From Bacteroidales bacterium CF (GTDB lineage: Bacteria > Bacteroidota > Bacteroidia > Bacteroidales > UBA932): a stretch of 64,000 nt of DNA. The position numbers and the translations under genes are program-made. The first letter of the stretch is position 1. Each line of letters starts with the position of its first letter. Below are positions 18,445 through 27,894 of this stretch, piece by piece. Below the pieces are notes generated by a model, which ran no database searches, was not told the DNA's origin, and was given only the letters and a program-made list of their open reading frames with translations. The stretch spans positions 1,488,001-1,552,000 of the forward strand of contig CP006772.1 of NCBI GenBank assembly GCA_000473305.1, read 5' to 3'.

Positions 18445-19526
18445 ATAGTATTATTTTTAGAATCCAACACAGGAAGAACCACTGTAAAATTATTATCCTC
18501 AATTAAAACCTGAGGGGCTAACTCACTCACCAACATATATCTTTGAGATAAATTCTTTAAACCGACTCCTGTTGATTTAATTGACGAGACCTTTGGATTA
18601 ATGGCGTTGCTGACAAATATCCTCATATCCCTGCTATAAATTTTAATTAGCAAAGGGGTATCTGAATTGACAATGTTATGTTTTATCGCATTCTCAACTA
18701 ATGCCTGCAATGACATCGGTGGTACCGAGAGTTCCATAATCGAGGGGTTTATATCAATATGGTAAGAAAGAGAGTTACCGTAACGAATTTGCTGTAACTG
18801 AAGATACAGTTGAATGAAGGCAATCTCCCGGCTGATTGATATTAATGGCAGTTCTATTGTCTCTAAAACGTATCTGTATATCTGAGAGAATTCATTTATG
18901 AAAAGGTGTGCTTTTTCAGTGTCTGTGTTAATCAGTCCGGATAGTACATTCAAGCTGTTAAACATAAAATGGGGATTAATCTGGCCCTTTAATATCTCGA
19001 AATTTGTCTTCAATAATTCATGCTTGAGTTTTTCCGTCTCCCGGACTGCCTGACGGCTCTCTTCAAAAAACATCCAGGCTTCAAGTATGATTACCAGTAT
19101 AATGTTTGCTACCGAATAGGTCATCGCATTACTTACAAAATAGTTGAGATCAATCGTATCATCACTTAAGCTGAATTTCACGATGTATGTGACCAGGACA
19201 GAAACTAATGTAGAGACGACTATTGTGACGGAGATCTGGATTAATATTCTTTTAAAGCTTAATTTGCTCCAGGGAGCAACTTTATTCATGTATTTTATCA
19301 GAAAAATATAGGGATATGCAACTAATAAACTCGCAAAAAGCCCTAGCATAACCCTTACAATCAGCAAAGAGAAAAAATCAATCAGACTTTTAAGTATATG
19401 AATCCCATAATAGTGGTTATATAGGATTAATATGCACTGTATCAAGACCGTCAGGGTTAAGAGCAGTTTGAATAATCTTCTGAAGAAGGTTAAACTGAAT
19501 ATCCTTATGAAGTATCTTGATTTCAT
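18441..19526 (-). CDS. LytS/YehU-type sensor histidine kinase
   Basis: A 361-residue membrane kinase of the His_kinase (PF06580) type. Four hydrophobic segments lie within residues 15-155, and the phosphoacceptor His186 is in GQINPHFMFNSLN. The N-box is LVENAIKHN, and the glycine motif GVGLKNLSQR forms the ATP lid. There is no recognisable extracytoplasmic sensor domain, so the membrane segments themselves may sense. It is the first gene of the pair with the LytTR regulator. The 284 bases upstream are AT-rich and separate it from the divergent envelope genes. Confidence 0.9.
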   Translation of the reverse strand: MKSRYFIRIFSLTFFRRLFKLLLTLTVLIQCILILYNHYYGIHILKSLIDFFSLLIVRVMLGLFASLLVAYPYIFLIKYMNKVAPWSKLSFKRILIQISVTIVVSTLVSVLVTYIVKFSLSDDTIDLNYFVSNAMTYSVANIILVIILEAWMFFEESRQAVRETEKLKHELLKTNFEILKGQINPHFMFNSLNVLSGLINTDTEKAHLFINEFSQIYRYVLETIELPLISISREIAFIQLYLQLQQIRYGNSLSYHIDINPSIMELSVPPMSLQALVENAIKHNIVNSDTPLLIKIYSRDMRIFVSNAINPKVSSIKSTGVGLKNLSQRYMLVSELAPQVLIEDNNFTVVLPVLDSKNNTI

Positions 19527-19810
19527 CTATATAAAGTTAGCTATAAAACATTTATCAATGTTAAAATTATGGTGCTCCTGTAGACCTGCATAATATTTAA
19601 ATGAGGATGCGTACAAAATGGGCTTGAAGGTGCATAAAAGGTAACTGAACAGGATTTATTAAATCATATTCATTAAGCTTTACAACTTGTTTACGATTTT
19701 ATTATACATATTCATAAATAATTATTTTTTCTATAATCCATTTAGTAGTAATATTGCTAAATATTTGACACCCATGCATAAATAAAAAATTTAAATTTTA
19801 TTTTAAAGGA
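19527..19810. other. AT-rich divergent intergenic region
   Basis: This 284-base gap separates the minus-strand kinase from the plus-strand secreted-protein gene and should hold both promoters. I find no exact TAnnTTTG; AATATTTG at about 19,767 is one mismatch away. I see no open frame or RNA gene in it. Confidence 0.5.
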
Positions 19811-20545
19811 ATGAAACGTATATTTTTTCTTATAACGGTTTTTTTCATATGTATTAATACTGAAATATTATCCGGACAAGAGCCCTCTTGCGGAGAGAAT
19901 CTTATAAAATTGATGAATGAAAGGTATTCCGGGAAATTCTACAAAACACTCTGTTTTTCTCAAGAGGTCCTGAGATATAATGCGGACTCCCTGATCTCAA
20001 CAGAAATCATGCATGAAGCTTATCAATCACCGGGTAACCTGATATTAAAATTTAAAGATTGTGACAGCGGAGAGGGATTGATTTTCACTAAAGACAGCCT
20101 CTATACAATACTTTCCGGTAAAGTGAATAAAGCCCAGTACCGTCTTCATGACCTTCTCATTCTAGGTCTCGATGTTTACAATGTTGAAAAAGAGATAACA
20201 GTGGAAAAATTAAAAAAACTTAATTATAATTTATCTCTTATATCTTCAGACAGATGTATGAACAAGGAGGCTTGGTGTGTCGGAGATAAGGAATCCAACT
20301 GCTTTTGGGTAGACAAGAGTAGTTTATTGTTTCTTAAAATGCAGGTACGCGATAAAGAGAGGAGCCGTTCTGTTGAGTTTACCGAATACAAAATAATCGG
20401 CGGAGCCCCTGTCGCCACCGTTATCAATTTTTACGACACTAATAATAACCTGATTATGCAAGAGAGATATTTCAATGTAAGACCATTTGCAGAGGTAAAT
20501 CCCGGCATCTTCTTTCCCGAAAATTTCCTTAATTCAAAATGGTAA
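19811..20545 (+). CDS. Secreted protein, possibly LolA-like
   Basis: A 244-residue protein with a clear signal peptide (residues 1-22, cleavage likely near LSGQE). The body shows alternating beta-strand pattern and a stretch GLIFTKDSLYTILSGK that recalls the LolA/LolB lipoprotein-carrier fold. The resemblance is by pattern only, and there are four cysteines that canonical LolA lacks. If LolA-like, it would bind lipid or lipoprotein in the periplasm. It overlaps the following alpha/beta-hydrolase start by 7 bases, so they are co-translated. Function is uncertain. Confidence 0.55.
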   Translation: MKRIFFLITVFFICINTEILSGQEPSCGENLIKLMNERYSGKFYKTLCFSQEVLRYNADSLISTEIMHEAYQSPGNLILKFKDCDSGEGLIFTKDSLYTILSGKVNKAQYRLHDLLILGLDVYNVEKEITVEKLKKLNYNLSLISSDRCMNKEAWCVGDKESNCFWVDKSSLLFLKMQVRDKERSRSVEFTEYKIIGGAPVATVINFYDTNNNLIMQERYFNVRPFAEVNPGIFFPENFLNSKW

Positions 20546-21648
20546 TCAAGTATATAGTCATTTTCTCTGCTACACTTTTCACACTTGTGGCAACCATCTT
20601 CATTGTACTGGTTATAATAAGTCCGGGAAAGCCCAAAGCTCTCACAGACAATAATAGTAAAGACCTGAAAACAAGCATTTCAGAAAAAATCCGTGTACAG
20701 ATTGGAGGCATCAGACAAGGTATGTTTATCAGAAGTAAGAATATTGAGAATCCGGTATTGCTTTTTGTACACGGGGGTCCTTGTTTTTCTGAATATTTTC
20801 TTGTAGAAAAATACCCTACAGGCTTGGAGGATTACTTTACAGTATGTTACTGGGAACAAAGAGGTTGTGGAATTTCATATACACAGGAAATATCATTAGA
20901 GAGCATTAATCTTAAACAACTATCAATTGATTTGGTAGATGTGACTAATTATCTGAGAAGAAGATTTAAAAAAGAGAAGATTTACATTTTAGCTCATTCC
21001 GGAGGGACGTCATTTGCTTTAAAAACTGTTTCTGAAAACCCGGAATTATACAATGCCTACATCGGCGTTGCACAAATTACTTCACAAGCCGAATCTGAGA
21101 AAATTTCATATCAGTATATGACAGGAGAGTATGCATCAAGAGGCGATTCAGCAAAGCTTAAGGAGTTTAAAAAGTATCCGATTCTTGATGAAGACAATTA
21201 TTTACCCTCATACTTCGGATCCCTGTTAAGAGATGAGTCAATGCACGAATTGGGAGTCGGGACAATGCGCCGGATGAAATCCGTAATAAGTGGAGTGTTT
21301 TTGCCTGTATGGGGTTGCAGGGCATATACAATTAAGGAAAAATTCAATATTTGGAAATCAAAATTAAAATTTATCAATAAATCAACATTAAAAGAGCAGA
21401 TTCTGGCCCTTGACTTACCTTCAGAAATAAGCAGAATAGATATCCCCGTCTATTTTTTCAGCGGCAGATACGATATGACTGTTAACAAAGATCTTTCATC
21501 CTCGTTTCTGCGAACTTTACAGGCTCCGGTAAAAGGGTTCTACACATTTGAAAAATCTGCTCATAGTCCGATGTTTGAAGAGCCGGAAAGGTTTCTCACG
21601 ATAATGACAAGAGATGTTCTGAATAACAGAGTCGATCTTGCAGACTAA
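20539..21648 (+). CDS. Membrane-anchored alpha/beta hydrolase (proline iminopeptidase-like)
   Basis: A 369-residue alpha/beta hydrolase with an N-terminal transmembrane anchor (about residues 5-28). The oxyanion motif is HGGPC (78-82), followed by YWEQRGCGISY. The nucleophile is Ser154 in AHSGGTS, the likely acid is in FSGRYDMTV, and the histidine is in KSAHSPMFEEP. HGGP and the WEQRG motif are hallmarks of the S33 proline iminopeptidase group, so peptidase or esterase action at the membrane face is plausible. It overlaps the preceding secreted-protein gene and is 11 bases before the next gene. Confidence 0.82.
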   Translation: MVIKYIVIFSATLFTLVATIFIVLVIISPGKPKALTDNNSKDLKTSISEKIRVQIGGIRQGMFIRSKNIENPVLLFVHGGPCFSEYFLVEKYPTGLEDYFTVCYWEQRGCGISYTQEISLESINLKQLSIDLVDVTNYLRRRFKKEKIYILAHSGGTSFALKTVSENPELYNAYIGVAQITSQAESEKISYQYMTGEYASRGDSAKLKEFKKYPILDEDNYLPSYFGSLLRDESMHELGVGTMRRMKSVISGVFLPVWGCRAYTIKEKFNIWKSKLKFINKSTLKEQILALDLPSEISRIDIPVYFFSGRYDMTVNKDLSSSFLRTLQAPVKGFYTFEKSAHSPMFEEPERFLTIMTRDVLNNRVDLAD

Positions 21649-21659
21649 CAATAATTATA

Positions 21660-22754
21660 ATGGAAACAGCGACAATTTACAATAGAAAATCAGACGGGAT
21701 CCTATACTCTCCTTTCAATCTATCGATTGATGATATGAAAAAACTGATATTGATCAATTTTGAAAAAGATCCTGACGAACTATACAACACATTTGAACTT
21801 CAGGAGAGTGCTGACAGAAACGGCGCTTCGAGATTACTAGTCATTGCATACGGGAACGGTTTTACAGATATCTATCATCAACCTCTCTTCCCATTTGCTT
21901 CACAGAAGAGTGTACTAAACAACCCGACATTTTTTGAAAGGACGATGGAGGGTGCAAAATTTGAAATAAAGAATAATATCCTTGAGATCTGTTTTAATTT
22001 TCAAGATAAAAATGGGAGAGAAATCATTGTCCGTTTAACTGAAACAAGGCTAAACCGGAAAAAACCTTTTTTCTTGCTTGCCCCTATTGGTGCGAATTCC
22101 AAAAATCCGGACTCTCTCCCGATATACTCTTTATACAATATGTCATTCACAAAGCAAAAGTATACCGATATTAGTATTAAGATAAATAACATAATCCACA
22201 GACCGGATACTTTTATTTTACCTTTTGAATGGTGTAAAAGTTACTTTACACGGTATTCAGCTGATGTATTTAATGTCGATTGGAATAAAAACCACATGGG
22301 TATATTATCAAAAATCACCTTCGACAATAAGGAAATAATTTCTGACAATGGCGTTACATACGAGCTCATTAACAATGAAGGTCATCCTGAAATTAAAGTT
22401 ATTTCAGCTGCCAATAATGAGCATAAGATTAAGATAGAGTTCATGCCTGCAATACCCGATATTATTTGTTTATCTGATGGGACAAACATTGATGGTGAAT
22501 TCTCTATAACCACAGACAACTCGTCCGGGAACATACAGGGCATATATCATCTTAAAAAGGCGGGGATTGAGACAGATATTGAGATTAATCCTTCAAAAGG
22601 CTGGTATCCGAACCAGAAAAGATTTATTATGAACATTCTCTTTTTTGTTGTCTCAATTTTCAAAAAATGGCCAAAAAGCTATATATGGACAGCAAAGATA
22701 TGGAATCAACCATCAGATCAGGTGATAATGAATTCATATTGGAAAAGAGTGTAA
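21660..22754 (+). CDS. Hypothetical protein in the envelope cluster
   Basis: A 364-residue protein I do not recognise. There is no signal peptide; residues 100-300 look beta-rich, and a hydrophobic stretch NILFFVVSIFKKW lies near residue 325. It has only two cysteines and no obvious catalytic motif. It follows the alpha/beta hydrolase by 11 bases and precedes a secreted carboxypeptidase-regulatory-like protein by 24, so all four plus-strand genes look like one operon. It starts at an ATG at 21660. I assign no function. Confidence 0.7.
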   Translation: METATIYNRKSDGILYSPFNLSIDDMKKLILINFEKDPDELYNTFELQESADRNGASRLLVIAYGNGFTDIYHQPLFPFASQKSVLNNPTFFERTMEGAKFEIKNNILEICFNFQDKNGREIIVRLTETRLNRKKPFFLLAPIGANSKNPDSLPIYSLYNMSFTKQKYTDISIKINNIIHRPDTFILPFEWCKSYFTRYSADVFNVDWNKNHMGILSKITFDNKEIISDNGVTYELINNEGHPEIKVISAANNEHKIKIEFMPAIPDIICLSDGTNIDGEFSITTDNSSGNIQGIYHLKKAGIETDIEINPSKGWYPNQKRFIMNILFFVVSIFKKWPKSYIWTAKIWNQPSDQVIMNSYWKRV

Positions 22755-22778
22755 TACAGTTTATTAAAATATCTAATC

Positions 22779-23507
22779 ATGAAAAAATTTATATTTTTCA
22801 CCCTCATCTTTTCTTTTGTATTCGCATCGCTATTTGCCCAGGAGTGTGTCAGAGTATATGGTCAAGTAACAGACTTTAAAGGGAATCCTATTGACAGCGT
22901 AACTATAAGGCTTAAAAATAAATCATTTAAGAATTTACATGAGACTCTTTCCGACAGGGATGGGAAATTTTCTTTGATGGTTAAAAAAGGCGACTACTAT
23001 TGTCTCTACGCCATAAAGCTAAGTGATTACAAAAAAACAAAGCTTGAATACTGGGCTTGGAATGTTCCGGTGTATAAAGATCTTGAAATTAATCCACAAT
23101 ACAACAATATGGAGATATACGGGATTAATGCATTCGAGATGCAGGTTACACCACAGGAGAGTTACAGGATATACTTCCGGCCCATGAGTCTGATCAAGGG
23201 CGGCAATAATCCCATAAATGAAGGTGATACTCTAAATATGGCTCCAGAGTCAATATCCCAAGCAGAATTAAGTGTCCTGGTCAATGGTATAAAGGCAAAA
23301 ATAGTTACAATTAATAAAGTCACAGAATATGCCCGCGGAATATATCTAATTGGTTACGAGGCACAAATAATCAAACCGTCAAATACTTCTGAAATCCTAA
23401 AAGAAACCGAAAGAGTTGCCGGTTTTGATAAAATTACCATAGTGCTGGATTCAAAAGAGACCGGAGAGATTGGAAAAGGTGAAGCCTTTGTGCGCATTAC
23501 TGAATGA
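22779..23507 (+). CDS. Secreted protein with carboxypeptidase-regulatory-like domain
   Basis: A 242-residue protein with a signal peptide (1-20, cleavage near LFAQE). An N-terminal beta-sandwich of the carboxypeptidase-regulatory type follows: VYGQVTDFKGNPIDSVTIRL, then SDRDGKFSLMVKKGDYY. Such domains often precede TonB receptors or act in surface adhesion, but here the rest (about 110-242) is unfamiliar and there is no barrel. It ends the four-gene run; the next gene begins 114 bases on and may have its own promoter. Confidence 0.7.
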   Translation: MKKFIFFTLIFSFVFASLFAQECVRVYGQVTDFKGNPIDSVTIRLKNKSFKNLHETLSDRDGKFSLMVKKGDYYCLYAIKLSDYKKTKLEYWAWNVPVYKDLEINPQYNNMEIYGINAFEMQVTPQESYRIYFRPMSLIKGGNNPINEGDTLNMAPESISQAELSVLVNGIKAKIVTINKVTEYARGIYLIGYEAQIIKPSNTSEILKETERVAGFDKITIVLDSKETGEIGKGEAFVRITE

Positions 23508-23620
23508 AACTTGCTTTCACTATTTAGTCACATAAATGTAAATAAACTTCGAAAACTTTTGTTATTAAGGAGTTGAAAGTGTATCTTTGAAATATCACTG
23601 AAATACACTCAAAACTTATA

Positions 23621-26600
23621 ATGATGAAATTTGCAGCAAATCTTTTGTTGGTTTTCTCCTTATTATTAACCTCTTGCAGTAAAGATCCCGGCAACCCTGA
23701 CACTCCAGAAAATCCAAATTTAAGTATTTCTGAAACTGATATCTCAGTTTCTGCCTCAGGTTCTGAGACTCGGATTTTCACAGTAACATCTGATGCCGCA
23801 TGGAATCTCTCTATATCCGATACAAAATCAGCCCCTTCATGGTGTCAGGCCTCTCCGATGAACAGCAAGGCGGGAACTACAACTGTTACAGTTACAATTT
23901 CCGAACAGAACATATCGTTTGACGACAGGAATGCCTTTATAAAAGTCATATCTGGAGAGAGCAGCAAACTTCTGACAGTAACTCAAAAGAAAAAAAATGC
24001 TATAATTCTTTCAAAGGATAAGTTTGAGATAGATGGTTCAGGAGGTGAAATCCAGATAGAACTGCAGGCAAATGTTGATTATAGTGTATTAATACCACAC
24101 GAATACTCCTCCTGGATATCGAAAATTGCTTCCAAAACAAAGGGATTGTCATCAAAGAGAGAGATGTTTCAAATAAAGGAAGGAGATATTGAGGGTTCAA
24201 GAAACGGAATTATTGTTTTTGCCGGCGAGGAGATAAAGGACACTATTCATATATATCAGACTCAGAAAAACGCACTTATTCTGAATAAAAGAGAATATGA
24301 ATGTACTTGTGATGAATCAATTCTAGAAGTGGAGCTAAAATCAAATATTGAGTACGGAATAAGTATTCCAACAGAGGCTTCATGGATTAGAAAAATTGAC
24401 TCAAAAGCGTCAAGGGTTGACAAAATCTCATTTAGTATAGACAAAAATACTGATTATGATTTTCGTAGTGCCAAAATTATAATAAAAGACAAGAATTCCT
24501 CTCTTTCTGACACTCTTACTGTCAGACAATCTCAAAAAAACGCTTTTATACTGGGCTCAAACCATATAGATAAGCTCTCCTGCTGTGGTGAAAACTTCTC
24601 GGTTAGGATAAAGACTAATACAAGTTTTACCTGTGAAATTCCCTCATCAGCTTCACAATGGTTATCTGTTGTAGAGACAAAAGGGTTGAGGGACACCTCC
24701 GTCAATTTTAAAACAACTGCAAATACGGATTTTGACAGAGAAGCGATAATCATATTTAAGGGAAAAGGTGAACTGAGAGACACTCTATACATTTCTCAGG
24801 ATGGGACTAAAAAAATGCTCATGGATTTCTACGATGCGACTGGCGGAGATAGATGGAATAATAGGAGTAATTGGGGGAGCTCTCTGCCGATTAGTGAGTG
24901 GTACGGTGTGGATGTCAGTGGTGACAATAGAATTTATCTGAACTTATATAACAACAAACTATCCGGTTATATACCGGAATCATTGGGGAGATTATACAAT
25001 CTGTCTTCTCTAAACCTGTTTAACAACAACATAAGTGGTGATATAGGCACTTTGATTGATACTATATCAAAAATTCAGGGATTAACTCTTTTAAACCTCC
25101 GTTCAAACAAATTCACAGGAGAGATATCTTCAAAAATTGGCAACTTCAAAGAATTGACAAATCTGGATTTAAGCAGTAATTCACTAACAGGTCAGATTCC
25201 GGCAGAAATATGCGGTTTAACCAAGCTTACAACATTATCATTATATAATAATAGTATTACAGGTAAAATTCCTGAGAATATCGGATTATTGCCATTATTA
25301 AATCTGAACCTTACATACAATTTATTGACAGGTCCTCTACCGCTGTCACTGCTCAAAATGACAAATTGGCCCTTATTAATGGATTATGTAATTAATCAAA
25401 CTGATCATACTATTTATCCTCCGGCAGAATATGCCAAGATTCAAAATCATCAGAACAAAGATTTCAATCTTCAGCCATTTAAGGCATACGATGTTATATC
25501 TGCATATAAATACACAATCCTATATTTTTATGATTATGATTGTGTCTGGTCGAATACATATACTCCACTTGTCGTAGATCTAGTCAATAAATACAGAAAC
25601 AAAGGACTCGGAGCCATTTCATATCATGCATGTATACTCTCAGAATATGGGAAACTCGATAAGATTAAGGAGTATGTCAAACAGAAAAAAATGGACAATT
25701 TCGTAAACCTGTTGCATGCCGGAGAGTATATTGACAACTATGGCTCCACAAAGTGGGATGACAGCTATTTCCTCGGTAGTTTGGGAACCCCTTCTGTAAT
25801 GGTCGTTGATAACAAAGGGACTCTTGTTCGAGGCTATTCAGAAGACCGGAGTAAGCTGCCTGAGTTTATTGCATCATTGCTGGGAGCACCAGATAATATG
25901 TACGAATCTACAGATTATTCAAAGGATGGGGAGGTTGTGACTCTTCAAAGGGCAACTGTTGGGACAGGGATAAATATAGTCATATTGGGGGACGGTTTTG
26001 TTGATAAGGATATGAAAGCCGGAGGGAAATATGAGACCTGGGCAAAAGATGCCATGGAGGCATTTTTTAATGTCGAACCGGTTAAAAGCTTCCGTAACAG
26101 GTATAATGTATACTGTGTAAAAGCCGTTTCTAAAAATGAGGGGATAGGCAGTTTCAGAGAGAGTGTATTCTCGACGCAATATGGAGACGGCGCTCTAGTT
26201 GGGGGGGATAATATAAAATGCAAACAATATGCATTGAAGGTTCCTACGTTAAGTGATTTATCAAACACAACAATTATTACGATCCTCAATGACCCGAAAT
26301 ATGCGGGAACCTGTTATATGTATGCCGACAATTCATCTATATCGTATTGCCCTTATGTTGGTTATGACAAGGAGCAATTTGCACAGATAATTCACCATGA
26401 AGCCGTAGGACACGGTTTTGGCAAGCTTGCAGATGAATATTCATATAATGAAAGGATCAAGGCGAGTCTGGTTAAGAGTTACAGGGATGATTACTATACA
26501 TTCCAATGGTGGAGTAATATTGATTTTACTAAAGATGCACAGAAAGTTAAATGGGCCTCTTTTTTAAATGATATTCTGTATTCTACAACTGTAGGAATTT

Positions 26601-26851
26601 TTGAAGGTGGTGCAACTTATCTGCTTGGTGTATACAGACCATCAGAAAACAGTATAATGCGTTACAACGTCGGAGATTTCAATGCCCCGTCCCGACTTGA
26701 GATATATAGAAGAATAATGGAATTTTCCGGTGATGTTTATTCATATAACAACTTCATCCAATATGATGCCATAAACAGGATAACAACAAAAGCCCCTTTT
26801 ACCCCACCTGTGCACTTTGTCCCACTTGCTCCTCCTGTTGTTATATATTAA
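23621..26851 (+). CDS. Multidomain lipoprotein: BACON repeats, leucine-rich repeats, thioredoxin-like domain, M64 peptidase
   Basis: A 1076-residue surface lipoprotein. The lipobox is LLLTSCSK with Cys20. About four BACON-type beta domains fill residues 35-395, each ending in a TVTQKKKNA or RQSQKNA-like junction. A plant-type leucine-rich block follows (about 395-585, with LSSNSLTGQIP). Residues about 625-745 resemble a TlpA-type thioredoxin, but the active-site position reads DCVWS, so the second cysteine is lost; GTPSVMVVDNKG supplies the cis-proline loop. The C-terminal part is an M64 (IgA-peptidase) domain with HEAVGHGFGKLADEY starting at His926. BACON and LRR parts probably bind host or glycan targets while M64 cleaves protein; that is inference. 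It converges on the kinase with an 11-base overlap. Confidence 0.85.
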   Translation: MMKFAANLLLVFSLLLTSCSKDPGNPDTPENPNLSISETDISVSASGSETRIFTVTSDAAWNLSISDTKSAPSWCQASPMNSKAGTTTVTVTISEQNISFDDRNAFIKVISGESSKLLTVTQKKKNAIILSKDKFEIDGSGGEIQIELQANVDYSVLIPHEYSSWISKIASKTKGLSSKREMFQIKEGDIEGSRNGIIVFAGEEIKDTIHIYQTQKNALILNKREYECTCDESILEVELKSNIEYGISIPTEASWIRKIDSKASRVDKISFSIDKNTDYDFRSAKIIIKDKNSSLSDTLTVRQSQKNAFILGSNHIDKLSCCGENFSVRIKTNTSFTCEIPSSASQWLSVVETKGLRDTSVNFKTTANTDFDREAIIIFKGKGELRDTLYISQDGTKKMLMDFYDATGGDRWNNRSNWGSSLPISEWYGVDVSGDNRIYLNLYNNKLSGYIPESLGRLYNLSSLNLFNNNISGDIGTLIDTISKIQGLTLLNLRSNKFTGEISSKIGNFKELTNLDLSSNSLTGQIPAEICGLTKLTTLSLYNNSITGKIPENIGLLPLLNLNLTYNLLTGPLPLSLLKMTNWPLLMDYVINQTDHTIYPPAEYAKIQNHQNKDFNLQPFKAYDVISAYKYTILYFYDYDCVWSNTYTPLVVDLVNKYRNKGLGAISYHACILSEYGKLDKIKEYVKQKKMDNFVNLLHAGEYIDNYGSTKWDDSYFLGSLGTPSVMVVDNKGTLVRGYSEDRSKLPEFIASLLGAPDNMYESTDYSKDGEVVTLQRATVGTGINIVILGDGFVDKDMKAGGKYETWAKDAMEAFFNVEPVKSFRNRYNVYCVKAVSKNEGIGSFRESVFSTQYGDGALVGGDNIKCKQYALKVPTLSDLSNTTIITILNDPKYAGTCYMYADNSSISYCPYVGYDKEQFAQIIHHEAVGHGFGKLADEYSYNERIKASLVKSYRDDYYTFQWWSNIDFTKDAQKVKWASFLNDILYSTTVGIFEGGATYLLGVYRPSENSIMRYNVGDFNAPSRLEIYRRIMEFSGDVYSYNNFIQYDAINRITTKAPFTPPVHFVPLAPPVVIY

Positions 26852-27848
26852 CCGGATGATAAGGTATCTTGATAAGGAATGTTGTCCCTACTTCAGGTAC
26901 AGATTTTAGTTCAATTTTTCCTCCGAGGAGGTCTACAAGTCCCCTTACAATTGAAAGCCCGAGACCTGTTCCCCCGTATAGACGGTTCGGGTGCGGACTA
27001 ATCTGTACAAATCTCTCAAATACTATATTTTGTTTATCCGGTGGTATGCCCGGTCCTGTATCTTCAATATAAAATGTAAGGAAGTCAGGACTATCTTGTC
27101 TGCACCCGAACCTCACATATCCCACATCTGTGAATTTCAGAGAGTTCCCTATAATATTTACAAGTATCTGTCTAAGCTTTACAGCATCAGTAATAAATCT
27201 ATGCTGACATTTTTCACATTCAAGTTTATAGTCAAGTTCTATATGGTCTTTACCCAGCCTTTTTTGTTGAGATTTGAAGATCTCATACAAGTCTTTAAAC
27301 AACGCCTCCGGGTCACACTCTTCGTACTTAAGCGGCAGTTGTCCGGATTCAATTTTTGCAATATCCAGGACATCATCTATTATTATAATAAGATCCCTGC
27401 ATCTCTGATTTATAATATCGGTAAAATACTCTAATTTCTCCTTATCATCAAAGTATTCAGGCAGCAAATCACAGAAGCCCATAATGGCATTCATCGGAGT
27501 TCTTATCTCATGACTCATATTTTGAAGGAAGGCTGTTTTCAAGCGGTCATTCTCCTCCGCTTTTTGTTTAAGCTTTATAAGTACCTGATTTTGCTCCTCC
27601 AGCTCATAATTTCTTTGTTTAATAATGTTATCTGCCGTCTTTTTCTTCTCAACATACCCCTTCAATAGAAAATAGAGAAGAAGAGATGTAATTATAACAT
27701 ATACAAAACCTTTGATAACATTGAAGAAAATAAGGTGCTCCTCTGTCTTGGCTATTGCTCCGAAAAATGTATCAGAGAAATAGATCCATGAGATACCGAT
27801 CAGTAAATAGATAGCAGGAATCTTGTATTCAATCCTTATAGGTTTCAT
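26841..27848 (-). CDS. Membrane sensor histidine kinase
   Basis: A 335-residue kinase with two transmembrane segments (about 10-30 and 42-62), a coiled coil (70-105), a dimerisation domain with His113 in NMSHEIRTPMNA, and an ATPase domain. The N box is NIIGNSLKFT, G1 is DTGPGIP and G2 is GGTGLGLSIV. It lacks a receiver domain and any PAS domain, and no response regulator is adjacent, so it is an orphan whose partner is elsewhere. It ends against the M64 lipoprotein gene with an 11-base convergent overlap. Confidence 0.9.
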   Translation of the reverse strand: MKPIRIEYKIPAIYLLIGISWIYFSDTFFGAIAKTEEHLIFFNVIKGFVYVIITSLLLYFLLKGYVEKKKTADNIIKQRNYELEEQNQVLIKLKQKAEENDRLKTAFLQNMSHEIRTPMNAIMGFCDLLPEYFDDKEKLEYFTDIINQRCRDLIIIIDDVLDIAKIESGQLPLKYEECDPEALFKDLYEIFKSQQKRLGKDHIELDYKLECEKCQHRFITDAVKLRQILVNIIGNSLKFTDVGYVRFGCRQDSPDFLTFYIEDTGPGIPPDKQNIVFERFVQISPHPNRLYGGTGLGLSIVRGLVDLLGGKIELKSVPEVGTTFLIKIPYHPVNI

Positions 27849-27894
27849 ATTGGTTCCTTGTTTATTGAATCTAAGGTATGTAAAAAAGAGTAAT

